From CAZZCU01 sp964652825 (lineage in GTDB: Bacteria; Bdellovibrionota_B; Oligoflexia; Oligoflexales; CAZZCU01): a DNA stretch of 64,000 nucleotides. This document shows positions 1 through 10,600 of the stretch, in pieces; the first letter of the stretch is position 1, and each line of letters opens with the position of its first letter. Location: the NCBI GenBank assembly GCA_964652825.1, contig CAZZCU010000007.1:32456-96455 (forward strand). Reading direction: 5' to 3'. The notes below the pieces were generated by a model that was not told the origin of the DNA, did not search any database, and saw only the letters and a program-made list of their open reading frames with translations. The translations under genes and the position numbers were made by a program.

Positions 1-890
1 TCGGCGGCGATATCAGCGGGATTACGATCATCGGAACACAAGCCAACCACCGCCGAGGAGTACTCGTCCACTAATGGTAACAATACACGTGCGTCTTTGG
101 CGCAAGAGCCTTCGCGGATCAACACGTGAATGCCCTTGCGTAATTTCTCGCGCGCCTCATCGAGCGTCGTCGACTCATGACAACTATGAATACCCGCGAC
201 TCCGTATGCGTTCAGGTCCTTACCGGATAAACCCGGACAATGACCGTCACGCCGCAGATTTTTATAGGCATCCACTTTCGCCAGCACTTCGTCATCGCCA
301 AACAACAAGCCCGGAAAATTCATCATCTCGGCCAGTCCCAGAACACGCGGATGCTCGCGAAACTCAGCAATATCAGTGGCACGCAGAACGGCGCCGCTGG
401 TCTCAAGCTGCAATTCCGGCGAGGTGGACGGCACGCAGCTGGGAACCATGACAAAAATATCGAGCTGTAAAGCCTCCGACGACCGCAGTGCCCAACGGAT
501 GCCTTCAACACCCCAGACGTTGGCGATTTCGTGCGGGTCCCAGATCGCCGATGTTGTTCCGCACGGCAACACCGCCTGCTGAAAACGCACCGGTGTCATC
601 AACGAACTTTCAATATGCGTATGCGCATCGATAAAACCAGGGACCAGATACGCGCCGCGCGCATCAACAATCGTTTTCGCCTCGTAATGCTCCATCGTGC
701 CGACGATCTGACCGCCAAAGATGGCAACATCCCCGCTGAGAAAACTGCCGGAAAAAACATCGAGAAATCTGGCGTTACGAATAACGACGTCAGCGCGTGT
801 CTCGCCGCGCGCGGCTTTGATAGCCGCGTGCAGATGCTTGGGATCGCTATATGCGGCTTTGCTAATACCGCTTTGATCGTGCATATTCAT
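1..890 (-). CDS. ade: Adenine deaminase, N-terminal part (runs off window)
   Basis: Predicted to hydrolyse adenine to hypoxanthine and ammonia in purine salvage, in the cytoplasm. The reverse strand is open from an ATG at 890 to the window edge, giving about 296 residues. The order of motifs fits the amidohydrolase-type adenine deaminases: an N-terminal beta segment (DVVIRNARFLDVFSG), the metal-binding DAHTHIESS, then GTTSAIWDPHEIANVWG, LGLAEMMNFPG and DGHCPGLSG. GGGAG lies 4 nt upstream of the ATG and a second in-frame ATG lies two codons in. The gene diverges from proS across 76 bp. The C-terminal half is outside the window, so completeness cannot be judged. With guaB, guaA and the adenosine-deaminase-like gene it makes this a purine-rich neighbourhood. 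I am very sure of the family. Confidence 0.95.
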   Translation of the reverse strand, partial: MNMHDQSGISKAAYSDPKHLHAAIKAARGETRADVVIRNARFLDVFSGSFLSGDVAIFGGQIVGTMEHYEAKTIVDARGAYLVPGFIDAHTHIESSLMTPVRFQQAVLPCGTTSAIWDPHEIANVWGVEGIRWALRSSEALQLDIFVMVPSCVPSTSPELQLETSGAVLRATDIAEFREHPRVLGLAEMMNFPGLLFGDDEVLAKVDAYKNLRRDGHCPGLSGKDLNAYGVAGIHSCHESTTLDEAREKLRKGIHVLIREGSCAKDARVLLPLVDEYSSAVVGLCSDDRNPADIAA

Positions 891-966
891 GTCTCCCAAC
901 TAGCGCAGACCATTCCCCGCTGGTAATGTAACTTAATTGGACTGAGATTTTTAGCAGGAAACGCCC

Positions 967-2490
967 ATGGCCGACGCAAAAAAACAAACCGCAATCACGC
1001 CGACCCGTTCTGAAAACTATCCTGAGTGGTACCAGCAGGTAATCCGCGCCGCGGAATTGGCGGAGAACTCCCCTACTCGTGGCTGCATGGTGATTCGCCC
1101 ATGGGGTTTCGCCATCTGGGAAAATATCCAAAAGCATCTGGATCGAATGTTCAAGGAAACCGGGCATGTGAATGCTTATTTTCCGCTGTTGATTCCGTTG
1201 AGTTTTCTCGAACAAGAGGCAAAGCACGTCGAAGGATTTGCCAAGGAATGCGCTGTTGTCACCCACCATCGCCTGGAACAAAGCAGCGACGGCAAGTTGA
1301 TTCCCAAAGGCGAATTGGAAGAACCGTTCATTATTCGTCCGACCAGCGAAACCATTATCGGCGCGATGTATGCCAAGTGGGTGAATTCGTATCGCGATCT
1401 GCCGATTTTAATCAACCAGTGGGCCAACGTCTTTCGCTGGGAAATGCGAACGCGGCTTTTTCTGCGTACCGCTGAGTTTCTTTGGCAAGAAGGTCACACC
1501 TGTCATGCAACCGCCAAGGAAGCCGAAGAAGAAACTCTGAAAATGCTCGACGTCTACGCCACGTTTTGTCGTGATTACATGGCCATGCCGGTCATCAAAG
1601 GCGAAAAAACCGCTGACGAACGCTTTCCAGGCGCCGTAAATACCTATGCTGTCGAAGCGATGATGCAGGATCGCAAGGCGCTGCAAGCAGGTACCTCACA
1701 CTTTCTTGGGCAGAATTTTTCCAGAGCCCAGCAGATTAAATTTCTCGATGCGCAAAGTACGGAACAATACGCTTGGACGACATCGTGGGGTGTGTCCACG
1801 CGATTGATCGGCGGCCTCATCATGACGCATAGCGATGATGACGGCCTGGTGTTGCCGCCACGTCTGGCGCCGGCGCATGCGGTGATCCTACCGATCTATC
1901 GCAACGATGATGAACGTAATCAGGTGCTGGCGTTTTGTCAGACTCTGGCCAAACGTCTGCGCGAGCAAAAATACTGCGATGAAGCTGTACGAGTTATTGT
2001 TGACGATCGCGATCTTCGTGGCGGCGAGAAAATCTGGCAGCATGTTAAGAAAGGCGTACCACTACGCATCGAGATCGGTCCGCGCGATATTACCGCAAAT
2101 GCAGCTATGGTCGCCCGGCGTGATCAGGAACCAAAAGCCAAGCAAAGCCTGCCGATCGATCAACTGGTTGCCGACACAACGCGGATACTTCAGGAAATTC
2201 AAGATGGCCTGCTGCGCAAAGCGACGGCGTTTCGCGACGCCAATATTCAATCCATCACCTCGCTGGCCGAGCTGGAAGCATTTTTTGCCGGTGATGAGGA
2301 AAAAACCATGGTCGGACAAACCGGATTTGCTCTGTGTCATTGGCATCCGGACGCCGACACGCAAGCGATTATGAAACGCTTGAAAATTTCGGCGCGCTGC
2401 ATACCGATGGAGCTCGAAAAACGATCGGGCAGTTGCATTTTCAGCGGAAAAGCCACGGATATCCAAGTGATTTTTGCCCGTTCTTATTGA
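967..2490 (+). CDS. proS: Prolyl-tRNA synthetase, archaeal/eukaryotic-like type
   Basis: Charges tRNA-Pro with proline. At 507 residues, without the long editing insertion of the E. coli type, it is the short ProS type 3 found in archaea, eukaryotes and some bacteria. Class II motif 1 is seen around residues 37-75 (GCMVIRPWGFAIWE), motif 2 around 120-165 (IIRPTSETI, WANVFRWE, TAEFLWQEGHT) and motif 3 around 275-300 (TSWGVSTRLIGG). An anticodon-binding domain follows, then a C-terminal domain ending in Tyr as in this type. The C-terminal zinc site looks reduced: only three scattered Cys are visible in the last 60 residues. AGGAA lies 7 nt before the ATG. Confidence 0.97.
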   Translation: MADAKKQTAITPTRSENYPEWYQQVIRAAELAENSPTRGCMVIRPWGFAIWENIQKHLDRMFKETGHVNAYFPLLIPLSFLEQEAKHVEGFAKECAVVTHHRLEQSSDGKLIPKGELEEPFIIRPTSETIIGAMYAKWVNSYRDLPILINQWANVFRWEMRTRLFLRTAEFLWQEGHTCHATAKEAEEETLKMLDVYATFCRDYMAMPVIKGEKTADERFPGAVNTYAVEAMMQDRKALQAGTSHFLGQNFSRAQQIKFLDAQSTEQYAWTTSWGVSTRLIGGLIMTHSDDDGLVLPPRLAPAHAVILPIYRNDDERNQVLAFCQTLAKRLREQKYCDEAVRVIVDDRDLRGGEKIWQHVKKGVPLRIEIGPRDITANAAMVARRDQEPKAKQSLPIDQLVADTTRILQEIQDGLLRKATAFRDANIQSITSLAELEAFFAGDEEKTMVGQTGFALCHWHPDADTQAIMKRLKISARCIPMELEKRSGSCIFSGKATDIQVIFARSY

Positions 2491-2580
2491 TAGTTACAAC
2501 TTTATGACAAACCCCTTAAAGTTTTGTGACAATTTTGCCGATATTGAAATTAAGCAATTTGTGTCACTAGCGGGGTTACC

Positions 2581-3468
2581 ATGGTTAGCTTATTCAGCTT
2601 TACCAGACATTTCAGAGCTAATGGTTTAACACTAAGTATATTGGTGTTGATACTAACGGCTTGTAACCAGTCAGGCTCGTCGCCCAAGAAACCGCAAACC
2701 GGCACTGTCGATCCCGCGGTCAGCGATCCGTATGGCTCTGTACCTTGTACACGTGATAACTGCCCGAAAGTTTCGTTCACTGTTTCTGCAACCGGCAGCG
2801 CTGGTGCTGTTTTGCAGGTGACACTTGGCTCGCGCGCCGACTGGACGTTTACCGCGACGTCGACGGAAGCACCCAGTCGCATTTTTATTGTTTATGACAT
2901 CGTTGCCGCGACCAAACCGGCAAGTATGTTTATTGAAGGTCAGAAGTCATCCAGCCTGCGCGTTACCTGGACACCCGCGGCCACCGATCCGACGTCGGGC
3001 ACGTTAACCGCCAGTGTCCGCGATATTACTATGTGCGAGGCAACGGCAACGACCGCGACCAATTGCAGCACGGACTTCACAGCCACGGGCGCTTATGACG
3101 ACGTACAGTCGTTGAGTTGGCAGATTACCAACATGACTTCACCTAACGTCATCGGCACGGGTGGTGGCGGTGGCTTTCTGCAGATTTTGATGCAGATTGG
3201 CTTGCCTCTGATTCAATCGATGATGAGCGGTGGCGACATGGATTTTTCCAGCATCCTTGGCTCGATGGGCGGCTTGTTCACGGGCGGATTGGGTGGCACC
3301 GGTGGCGGTCTGGGTGGACTTACCGGCTTGACCGGCACTACCGGTCTAAACAGTTTGGCCGGTGGCAATTCCATTGTCGTACCGAACAATACGAATACTC
3401 AAGGAATTGGAGTTGGACTTCCCGTGTCGACTGATCCAAACGCACAAGGATTTCCAACGTATCCATAA
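2581..3468 (+). CDS. Hypothetical glycine-rich lipoprotein
   Basis: A 295-residue protein of unknown function. Residues 1-28 form a lipoprotein signal peptide: a basic/polar start, a hydrophobic stretch from about 16 to 25, and a lipobox LTAC with Cys28 as the lipid-attachment site. Residues 60-175 look like a beta-rich globular domain with several Cys that could form disulfides. Residues about 182-270 are very rich in Gly, Leu, Thr and Ser (GGLGGTGGGLGGLTGLTG-like) and probably disordered. The gene is 15 bp upstream of another lipoprotein gene and probably cotranscribed with it. Its Shine-Dalgarno is weak (GCGGGG). I cannot name a family. Confidence 0.75.
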   Translation: MVSLFSFTRHFRANGLTLSILVLILTACNQSGSSPKKPQTGTVDPAVSDPYGSVPCTRDNCPKVSFTVSATGSAGAVLQVTLGSRADWTFTATSTEAPSRIFIVYDIVAATKPASMFIEGQKSSSLRVTWTPAATDPTSGTLTASVRDITMCEATATTATNCSTDFTATGAYDDVQSLSWQITNMTSPNVIGTGGGGGFLQILMQIGLPLIQSMMSGGDMDFSSILGSMGGLFTGGLGGTGGGLGGLTGLTGTTGLNSLAGGNSIVVPNNTNTQGIGVGLPVSTDPNAQGFPTYP

Positions 3469-3483
3469 GCAAAGGATTGTAAT

Positions 3484-4407
3484 ATGCATGCTTTGACAAA
3501 AAATCTTCTGATCGGCTTTGGCAGTGTCGCAATGATCGCCAGCACGGCCTGCAAGCAGCTCAGCAGCGAACAAGCTAAACAAAATACTATTGAGAACTTA
3601 TCGCGTAGCGATGTGAATAAATTAACGCTGAACAGCTGCGGCTCGGATACCGCCGCCAGCACCAGCAAAGAAAGTCTGGTCGCTGCCATCGTCAATCAAG
3701 CAGAAGGTACGCAAGACGCGAACGTGCGCGATGCGCTCGCCAAAGCCTTGCGCGGCGCGCCTGAGCAGATGCTAAAAATGTTTCACGCCGACATCAACGG
3801 CAAAATTGTTATCGATGCAAGCAAGGCCAACGTTTGTGCGAATTCGTTGAGCACAGAAGAAAAAACCTTCCTCGGCGAAGCTTCGGCAAATACCCCGATC
3901 GCCTGCTGGCGTGCTGATAAAGATGCTCCACCCCACATCTATCTCGGGGCTGGGCGCATCGCGAATCACGACATCAGCTTGGCGGCAAATGTTCGCCATA
4001 ACACGGTACGGATGCTTGGTTATGTATACAGTCAGTATATTCCTGCCAAGCTGCGACTACGACTCGCGGATATTAAACAAGCACGCTCGGTGCCAGGACG
4101 CGCGGTTTCGGATTTCGCGACGTTAGCAAGACTGGAAAACGAAATGCAGACGACACTGGATCGCTTTGTCAGTAATCGCACGGCGCTTAAAAACGCGCTC
4201 TTTACTGATCTAAGCCGGCTCGATAGCCCGGCACTCGCGCGCCTAAAAAGTTTCGCCAGCTCCGCCGGCGAACGCTTTGACGACTACGTACTTGCCGAAG
4301 CATTTGATTCGTACTACTGCTCGGCAGGCACGCGCAAAACTCTTGGCACCGATACCAAGGCCACCGCCGAAGCTTTCGGTGTTTTCGCCACCGAATTAGG
4401 TGAGTAA
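3484..4407 (+). CDS. Hypothetical lipoprotein
   Basis: A 307-residue predicted lipoprotein. The signal peptide ends in the lipobox STAC with Cys23. AAAGGA lies 7 nt before the ATG, and the gene follows the previous lipoprotein gene by 15 bp, so the two are likely one transcript. The mature protein appears mostly alpha-helical, with a few Cys (Cys52, Cys118, Cys140 and one near residue 280). The central segment VRHNTVRMLGY resembles a metallopeptidase helix only superficially, since the HExxH glutamate is absent, so I do not call it an enzyme. Function unknown. Confidence 0.75.
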   Translation: MHALTKNLLIGFGSVAMIASTACKQLSSEQAKQNTIENLSRSDVNKLTLNSCGSDTAASTSKESLVAAIVNQAEGTQDANVRDALAKALRGAPEQMLKMFHADINGKIVIDASKANVCANSLSTEEKTFLGEASANTPIACWRADKDAPPHIYLGAGRIANHDISLAANVRHNTVRMLGYVYSQYIPAKLRLRLADIKQARSVPGRAVSDFATLARLENEMQTTLDRFVSNRTALKNALFTDLSRLDSPALARLKSFASSAGERFDDYVLAEAFDSYYCSAGTRKTLGTDTKATAEAFGVFATELGE

Positions 4408-4519
4408 GAACCGGACGCAGCGAATTCGTCGACAAATCGATCATTCTTGACACCCCGCCGCAACCGAGCGAATATAGCCAGCATTCGCGGGACTGATTGC
4501 AAAAATAAAGGGGGCGGCA

Positions 4520-5998
4520 TTGACCGGGAGCTTGGACGAAGCTTACGAACACGGGCTCACTTACGATGATATGTTGCTCCTGCCACGCTATTCACAGGTG
4601 CTGCCGCACGAGACTGACACCTCCACCCAGTTCACCAGAAATCTAAAACTCCGCTCGCCGATTGTCTCGGCGGCCATGGACACGGTAACCGAAGCCAAAA
4701 CCGCCATTGCCATGGCGCAAAACGGCGGTATCGGCATCATTCATAAGAATATGTCCGTAACGGAACAAGCAGCCGCGATCAAGAAGGTCAAAAAAAGCCA
4801 GTCCGGGATCGTCACCGATCCGATTTCGGTCTCACCAATGGCGACCGTTGGTGAAGTCGTGCAAATTATGCAATCCATGGGCATTTCCGGCTTGCCGGTT
4901 GTGGATCAAAGCGAATTGGTGGGTATCGTCACCGGCCGCGATATTCGGTTTGAACGCAACTATGAACGGCCGGTACGTGAAGTCATGAACAGCAAAGTCG
5001 TGACGGCGCCCGAGGGTACCACCACGGAACAAGCTATCGAAATCCTGCACAAACACCGCATTGAAAAATTGCCGATCATCGGCAAAAACGGCAAAAGCCT
5101 AGTCGGTATGTTCACGACTCGCGATATCCAGAATGCCAAGCGTCACCCCGATGCCTCCAAAGACAGTAGCGGCCGTCTTCTGGTCGGCGCGGCTATCGGT
5201 GCTGGCGGAGACTTTCTTGAACGCGCACAGGCCCTGCTTAAAGAAGCAGCCGACGTCATCATCATCGACACAGCGCATGGTCACAGCAAAGGCGTCATTG
5301 ATGCCGTCAAACGCGTTCGTGCTGACTTCAAACAGCAGCACTTCGATCTGATCGCGGGCAACATCGCTACCGCCGATGGTTATCTGGCACTGGTTGAAGC
5401 TGGCGTCGACGCTGTCAAAGTCGGTATCGGTCCGGGCAGTATCTGTACGACACGTATCGTAGCCGGTATCGGTGTACCGCAGTTCAGTGCCGTGCGCGCC
5501 TGCGCGGTGGCTGCCAAAAAATCTGGTATTCCGATCATTGCCGACGGCGGCGTCAAGTTCAGCGGCGATATGGTCAAGGCACTAGCTGCCGGCGCCAATT
5601 CGGTCATGATCGGCAATCTGTTGGCCGGAACCGACGAAGCCCCTGGCGAGCTGGTGATCTATCAGGGCAAAAGCTTTAAGACATACCGCGGCATGGGCAG
5701 TCTGGGCGCCATGGGGCTGGGCAGCAAGGACCGCTATATGCAGGCCGAGGTTGGCGACCCTAAAAAGCTTGTCCCAGAAGGCATTGAAGGCCGCGTTGCC
5801 TACAAGGGCCCTTTGGCGAATATTTTGTTCCAGTTGGTGGGTGGCATCCGGCAAGCAATGGGCTATATTGGTGCCGCAACGATCAAAGATTTGCAGCAAC
5901 AAGCGAAATTTATTCGCATCAGCTCCGCAAGTCTCAAGGAAAGTCACGTGCATGATGTCTACATCACGCGCGAGGCACCCAACTATCAATTAGATTGA
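4520..5998 (+). CDS. guaB: IMP dehydrogenase
   Basis: Oxidises IMP to XMP with NAD+, the committed step of GMP synthesis. The 492-residue protein has the expected TIM barrel interrupted by two CBS domains (about residues 95-210). The catalytic loop GPGSICTTR carries Cys309. Typical segments LTYDDMLLLPRYS, VSAAMDTVTE, NGGIGIIHKNM, IADGGVKFSGD and FKTYRGMGSLGAM are present. The start is TTG at 4520, because AAAGGGGG lies 7 nt before it and no closer ATG exists. guaA follows after 44 bp, so the two steps IMP to XMP to GMP are encoded together. Confidence 0.98.
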   Translation: MTGSLDEAYEHGLTYDDMLLLPRYSQVLPHETDTSTQFTRNLKLRSPIVSAAMDTVTEAKTAIAMAQNGGIGIIHKNMSVTEQAAAIKKVKKSQSGIVTDPISVSPMATVGEVVQIMQSMGISGLPVVDQSELVGIVTGRDIRFERNYERPVREVMNSKVVTAPEGTTTEQAIEILHKHRIEKLPIIGKNGKSLVGMFTTRDIQNAKRHPDASKDSSGRLLVGAAIGAGGDFLERAQALLKEAADVIIIDTAHGHSKGVIDAVKRVRADFKQQHFDLIAGNIATADGYLALVEAGVDAVKVGIGPGSICTTRIVAGIGVPQFSAVRACAVAAKKSGIPIIADGGVKFSGDMVKALAAGANSVMIGNLLAGTDEAPGELVIYQGKSFKTYRGMGSLGAMGLGSKDRYMQAEVGDPKKLVPEGIEGRVAYKGPLANILFQLVGGIRQAMGYIGAATIKDLQQQAKFIRISSASLKESHVHDVYITREAPNYQLD

Positions 5999-6042
5999 TC
6001 CGTTGGTTTTTTTGTGCGGCAGTTTAGAGAGGCTTCTTGGCG

Positions 6043-7617
6043 ATGCACACCACTTTTAGTCGTCCGGTCGCGGACGGCATTTTAATTTTAGATTACGGCT
6101 CGCAGTATACTTTGTTGATCGCGCGACGCCTGCGCGAGCTAGGTATTTATTGCGAAGTCGCCGACGGCAGCAGCGAGGCTGCGCCGGTTGGTTTTGCTTA
6201 TCACGGTATTATTTTATCCGGCGGCCCGGATTCGGTGACCGAGAGCAGTGCCCGCAAGCTGCCGCGCTGGGTGATGACCAGTAACAAGCCGCTTCTCGGA
6301 ATTTGCTACGGTATGCAACTGTTGGTGGAAGCCCTGGGTGGCAAAGTTCGCAGTGGTGAAGCCCGCGAGTACGGCCGCGCCAACCTGAATTTGTCCGCTG
6401 ATATGAGTCAGGCGGCGGCTTCCCTCTTCTATGACATGCCGATATCGCAAGTAGTCTGGATGAGTCACGGCGATGATGTGATCGACCTACCCAAAGACCT
6501 GGCGGTGGTCGGACGCACCGAAGATGGCGTGATCGGTGCCGTCGTTCACAACAGCAAACCCATCATCGGGCTACAATATCATCCAGAAGTACAGCATACG
6601 GAATTCGGACACTTGTTACTCAAGCAGTTTGTCACACAGGTCTGTCACGCCAAACTCAACTGGCACCAGGACACGCTGGCCGCCACCACGATCAAGCATA
6701 TTCAGGAAACCGTTGGCGACGGGCGCGTGCTGATGGCGGTCTCCGGCGGCGTCGATTCGACGGTCGCCGCTGCGGTGGTTGTCAAAGCCATTGGCGCTGA
6801 TCGTCTCACGGCGGTTTTTGTCGACACTGGTTTGCTGCGCAAAGGCGAAGTTGATTGGGTACAAACCAATCTGCGGCAATTGGGACTTAAAAACTTTGTG
6901 TTGCTGCGTAGCAGTGAGACATTCCTGACCAATCTGCAAGGTTGTATTGATCCGGAAGAAAAACGTAAGGTTGTCGGCCGCACGTTTATCGCGGAATTTG
7001 AAGCTTATGCCAAGGAGCATCAAAACTTCACCCATCTTGGGCAAGGCACGTTGTATCCGGATGTCATCGAATCCGCCGGCCATGGCGCTGGCTCTAAAGT
7101 TATCAAAAGTCATCACAATGTCGGCGGCCTGCCAGAAAAATTACACTTAAAACTATTGGAGCCGTTTCGCTTCCTGTTTAAGGACGAAGTGCGCAAGCTA
7201 GGTGCCGAACTCGGTGTGCCGAAAACCCTACTCGAACGCCACCCCTTCCCCGGGCCGGGTTTGTCGGTGCGAATTCTGGGTGAAGTCACCAGGGAGCAAG
7301 TCAAGATTCTGCAAGATGCTGATCATATTTTTATCGAGGCATTGCAAGCGCGCGGTCTCTACAACAAAGTTTGGCAGGCATTTGCCGCGTTGCTGCCAGT
7401 AAAATCCGTTGGTGTTATGGGCGATAATCGCACCTACCAACAAACCATCGCCTTGCGCGCCGTGACCTCCTCGGATGGTATGACCGCAGGCGTTGGTGAA
7501 CTCCCGCTTAATTTTTTAACGCACGTCGCGGATCAGATTGTGCGCCAAGTGCCTGGGGTGAATCGCGTTGTCTACGATGTCACAACCAAGCCGCCAGCAA
7601 CGATTGAGTGGGAATAA
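6043..7617 (+). CDS. guaA: GMP synthase (glutamine-hydrolysing)
   Basis: Converts XMP to GMP using ATP and glutamine. The N-terminal class I amidotransferase domain has the nucleophile Cys88 in GICYGMQLL and the His/Glu pair in YHPEV. The ATP-pyrophosphatase domain has the P-loop SGGVDST near residue 234 and the dimerisation domain ends TTKPPATIEWE, the canonical GuaA C-terminus. AGAGAGG at 6026-6032 is 10 nt before ATG 6043; an in-frame TTG at 6037 is an alternative. The stop codon shares one base with the dnaE ATG (TAATG), so translation is probably coupled. Confidence 0.98.
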   Translation: MHTTFSRPVADGILILDYGSQYTLLIARRLRELGIYCEVADGSSEAAPVGFAYHGIILSGGPDSVTESSARKLPRWVMTSNKPLLGICYGMQLLVEALGGKVRSGEAREYGRANLNLSADMSQAAASLFYDMPISQVVWMSHGDDVIDLPKDLAVVGRTEDGVIGAVVHNSKPIIGLQYHPEVQHTEFGHLLLKQFVTQVCHAKLNWHQDTLAATTIKHIQETVGDGRVLMAVSGGVDSTVAAAVVVKAIGADRLTAVFVDTGLLRKGEVDWVQTNLRQLGLKNFVLLRSSETFLTNLQGCIDPEEKRKVVGRTFIAEFEAYAKEHQNFTHLGQGTLYPDVIESAGHGAGSKVIKSHHNVGGLPEKLHLKLLEPFRFLFKDEVRKLGAELGVPKTLLERHPFPGPGLSVRILGEVTREQVKILQDADHIFIEALQARGLYNKVWQAFAALLPVKSVGVMGDNRTYQQTIALRAVTSSDGMTAGVGELPLNFLTHVADQIVRQVPGVNRVVYDVTTKPPATIEWE

Positions 7618-10600
7618 TGGCGGACTTTGTTCATCTACATGTTCATAGCGAATACTCGCTCACCGATGGCGCCATCACCATCAAAGGCATGCTTGATCGC
7701 GCCAAAGAACTGGGCCAAACGGCGATTGCACTGACCGATCACGGTAATTTGTTCGCCGCCGTGGAGTTTTGGGATAAAGCCACCAAAAAAGGTATCAAGC
7801 CCATCATCGGCTGCGAAATTTATCATGCCGGCCAGCCCCCCCTACCGGCGGCAAATGAAAATAATGATAGCGAACAAACAGCATCAACACCGGCGCAACC
7901 ATATCATTTAGTGTTGTTGGCGAAAAACAATAGCGGCTATCGCAATCTGATCAAACTGGTCAGCGACGGTTATCTTAAACAACCTGACACACAGAGAATT
8001 CCAGTTGTTCCGGAAAGCTCACTCGATCAATACGGGAGTGATCTGATAGCACTATCAGCCTGTGTGATGGGTGAATTCGCGATGCTGGTTGCCAGGCTGC
8101 GGGAGATAGAGGGACACACACCTGATCTGACGCTGCCGCCTACATCGACCGCAGGCAACGACGTGTACGCTGTTCTTCGCACTCATGTTGACAAGATGAC
8201 AGCGCGCTTTGGTGCCGGCAATTATTATATAGAGCTGATCGACAACAATCTTCCCGAGCAAAAACGCCAGCTACCAGATATCGTTGCCGCCGCCCGGCAT
8301 TTTGCGTTGCCGTTGGTGGCATCCGCGGATGCTCATTACGGCAAACGCGAGGACGCTGACGCACACGCCGTGTTGCTGGCGATTAAAAACGAACTAACCA
8401 TCTCGGAAATTCGCAATCGCCGCAAGGGCGTGGAATTTCATCTCTTTGATAATCAAGAGTTCGCCGCCAAATACGGTGCTTGGCCGGAGGCGATCGCCAA
8501 CACCAGAAAGATCGCCGATGAATGCCAGATCGACATCGGCTTTGGCAAATACTATCTGCCGCAATTTTCGCTCGGCACCGATGAAACCGCCGACGAAGGC
8601 TTGCATCGTCTTGCCCACGAAGGCTTAAACGAACGCTTCGAGATGTTGCGTAAGGTTTACGGCCCAAGCTTTAATGATGAGCAACAAGCGACTTATCGTA
8701 AACGCCTCGATTATGAAATCGATGTTATTATTAAAATGGGTTTTCCCGGTTACTTTCTGATCGTTCAGGACTTTATCAATTGGGCCAAACGCAATGAGAT
8801 TCCAGTCGGACCGGGTCGCGGCTCCGGCGCCGGCTCACTGGTGGCTTACGCCCTGCGTATTACCGATCTTGATCCGATTCCATATAACTTATTGTTTGAG
8901 CGCTTCTTGAATCCCGAGCGCGTTTCCATGCCCGACTTCGACGTCGATTTTTGTCAGGATCGCCGCGATGAAGTTATTCAGTACGTCATGCACCGCTATG
9001 GCTCCGAGAACGTCGCACAGATCACCACCTTTGGTAAAATGCTGGCAAAAGCCGTGGTCCGCGATGTCGGTCGGGTGCTGGAGATCGGCTATGGTCGCGT
9101 GGACCGCATCGCCAAATTGATACCGCTTGAGCTGGGCATCACGCTCGAAGATGCTTATGCACGCGATCCGCGTATTAAGGAAGAAGCAAGCAAGGATCAG
9201 CGCATCGCCGAGTTGCTAAAGTACGCGGAGGCTCTGGAAGGCTTGAGTCGTCATACGTCCGTCCATGCTGCTGGCCTGGTAATTTCCGATGGCGACATGA
9301 CTAACTACGTACCGGTCTATCGCGGCGAGAATGGTGTCTTAATCACGCATTTTGAAAAAGACAATGTCGAGAAAATTGGTCTGATCAAATTCGACTTTCT
9401 TGGTCTGAAAACACTAACAGTGATTGATCAAGCGGTTCGCCTGGTGCGCGGTTCCGTTAATCCTGATTTTGATATCACCGCCATCCCGATTGAAGACCCG
9501 GAAGTCTATAAAAGTATTTCCACCGCTAACACCGTCGGTATTTTCCAGTTGGAAAGCCGCGGCATGCAGCAACTGATCGTCAAGCAGCAACCCAACAAGT
9601 TTGAGGACCTGGTGGCATTGGTGGCGCTGTTCCGTCCCGGACCGCTTGGCTCCGGCATGGTGGATGATTACGTTGAGCGTAAGCACGGCCGTCAGAAAAT
9701 CTCCTACCCGCTGCCGCAGCTTGAACCTATTCTCAAAGAAACCTATGGCATGATTGTCTATCAGGAGCAGGTGCAACGCATTGCTTCTGATCTAGCACGA
9801 TACTCGTTGGGCGAAGCTGATTTGCTGCGACGCGCAATGGGTAAAAAGAAGCCAGAAGAAATGGCGAAACAAAAGAATCGTTTTATCGAAGGTTGTATCG
9901 CCAATAATATTCAAGAGACTATCGCCTCTGATCTTTTCGACTTGATGGCGAAGTTCGCTGAATACGGCTTCAATAAAAGCCACTCCGCCGCCTATGGTCT
10001 GGTCAGCTATCAGACCGCATATCTCAAGCACTATTATCCCGAGCAGTTCATGGCTGCGATCATGACCTGCGATATGGATAACACCGACAAAGTCACGCGT
10101 TATGTCGCCGAGTGCCGCCGACTTGGCTTCAAGGTTTTGCAACCAGATATCAATCGCAGCTCACTGACCTTCGATGTTGCCGGCGAAAAATGTATCGGTT
10201 TTGCTCTCGGCGCTATTAAGGGCATTGGTCTTGGGGCCTTGGAGCCGCTCGTTAGTGAACGCAATGCGGCAGGTCCGTTCGGCACGCTAGAGGACTTGGC
10301 CCGGCGTGTACATCTGGCAAACGTCGGCAAAAAAACCCTGGAACTACTGATTCAAGCCGGAGCACTTGATAGCTTTGGCGAGACCCGCGTCCGATTATTG
10401 GCGAATGTCGCCGATCTGGTGCGCTTTAGCGATGATATTCACAGCGCCAAACGCACCGGGCAACGCTCACTCTTTGACAACAACGCTGCCGCGGACGACA
10501 ATCATACCGGCTGGCAGCTACAGGTTGCGGCACCCAAGATCAGCAACGATACTCCCAGCTATCTTGAGCGTGAGAAGGCCTTGCTCGGCGTTTATTTGAG

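Noticed and set aside
862..1281. Minus-strand open frame opposite proS
   Set aside because: A shadow of proS with no similarity to any family; the true reverse gene ends its start at 890.
3994..4030. HExxH-like helix in the second lipoprotein
   Set aside because: The Glu is missing (RHNTVR), so no metallopeptidase is supported.
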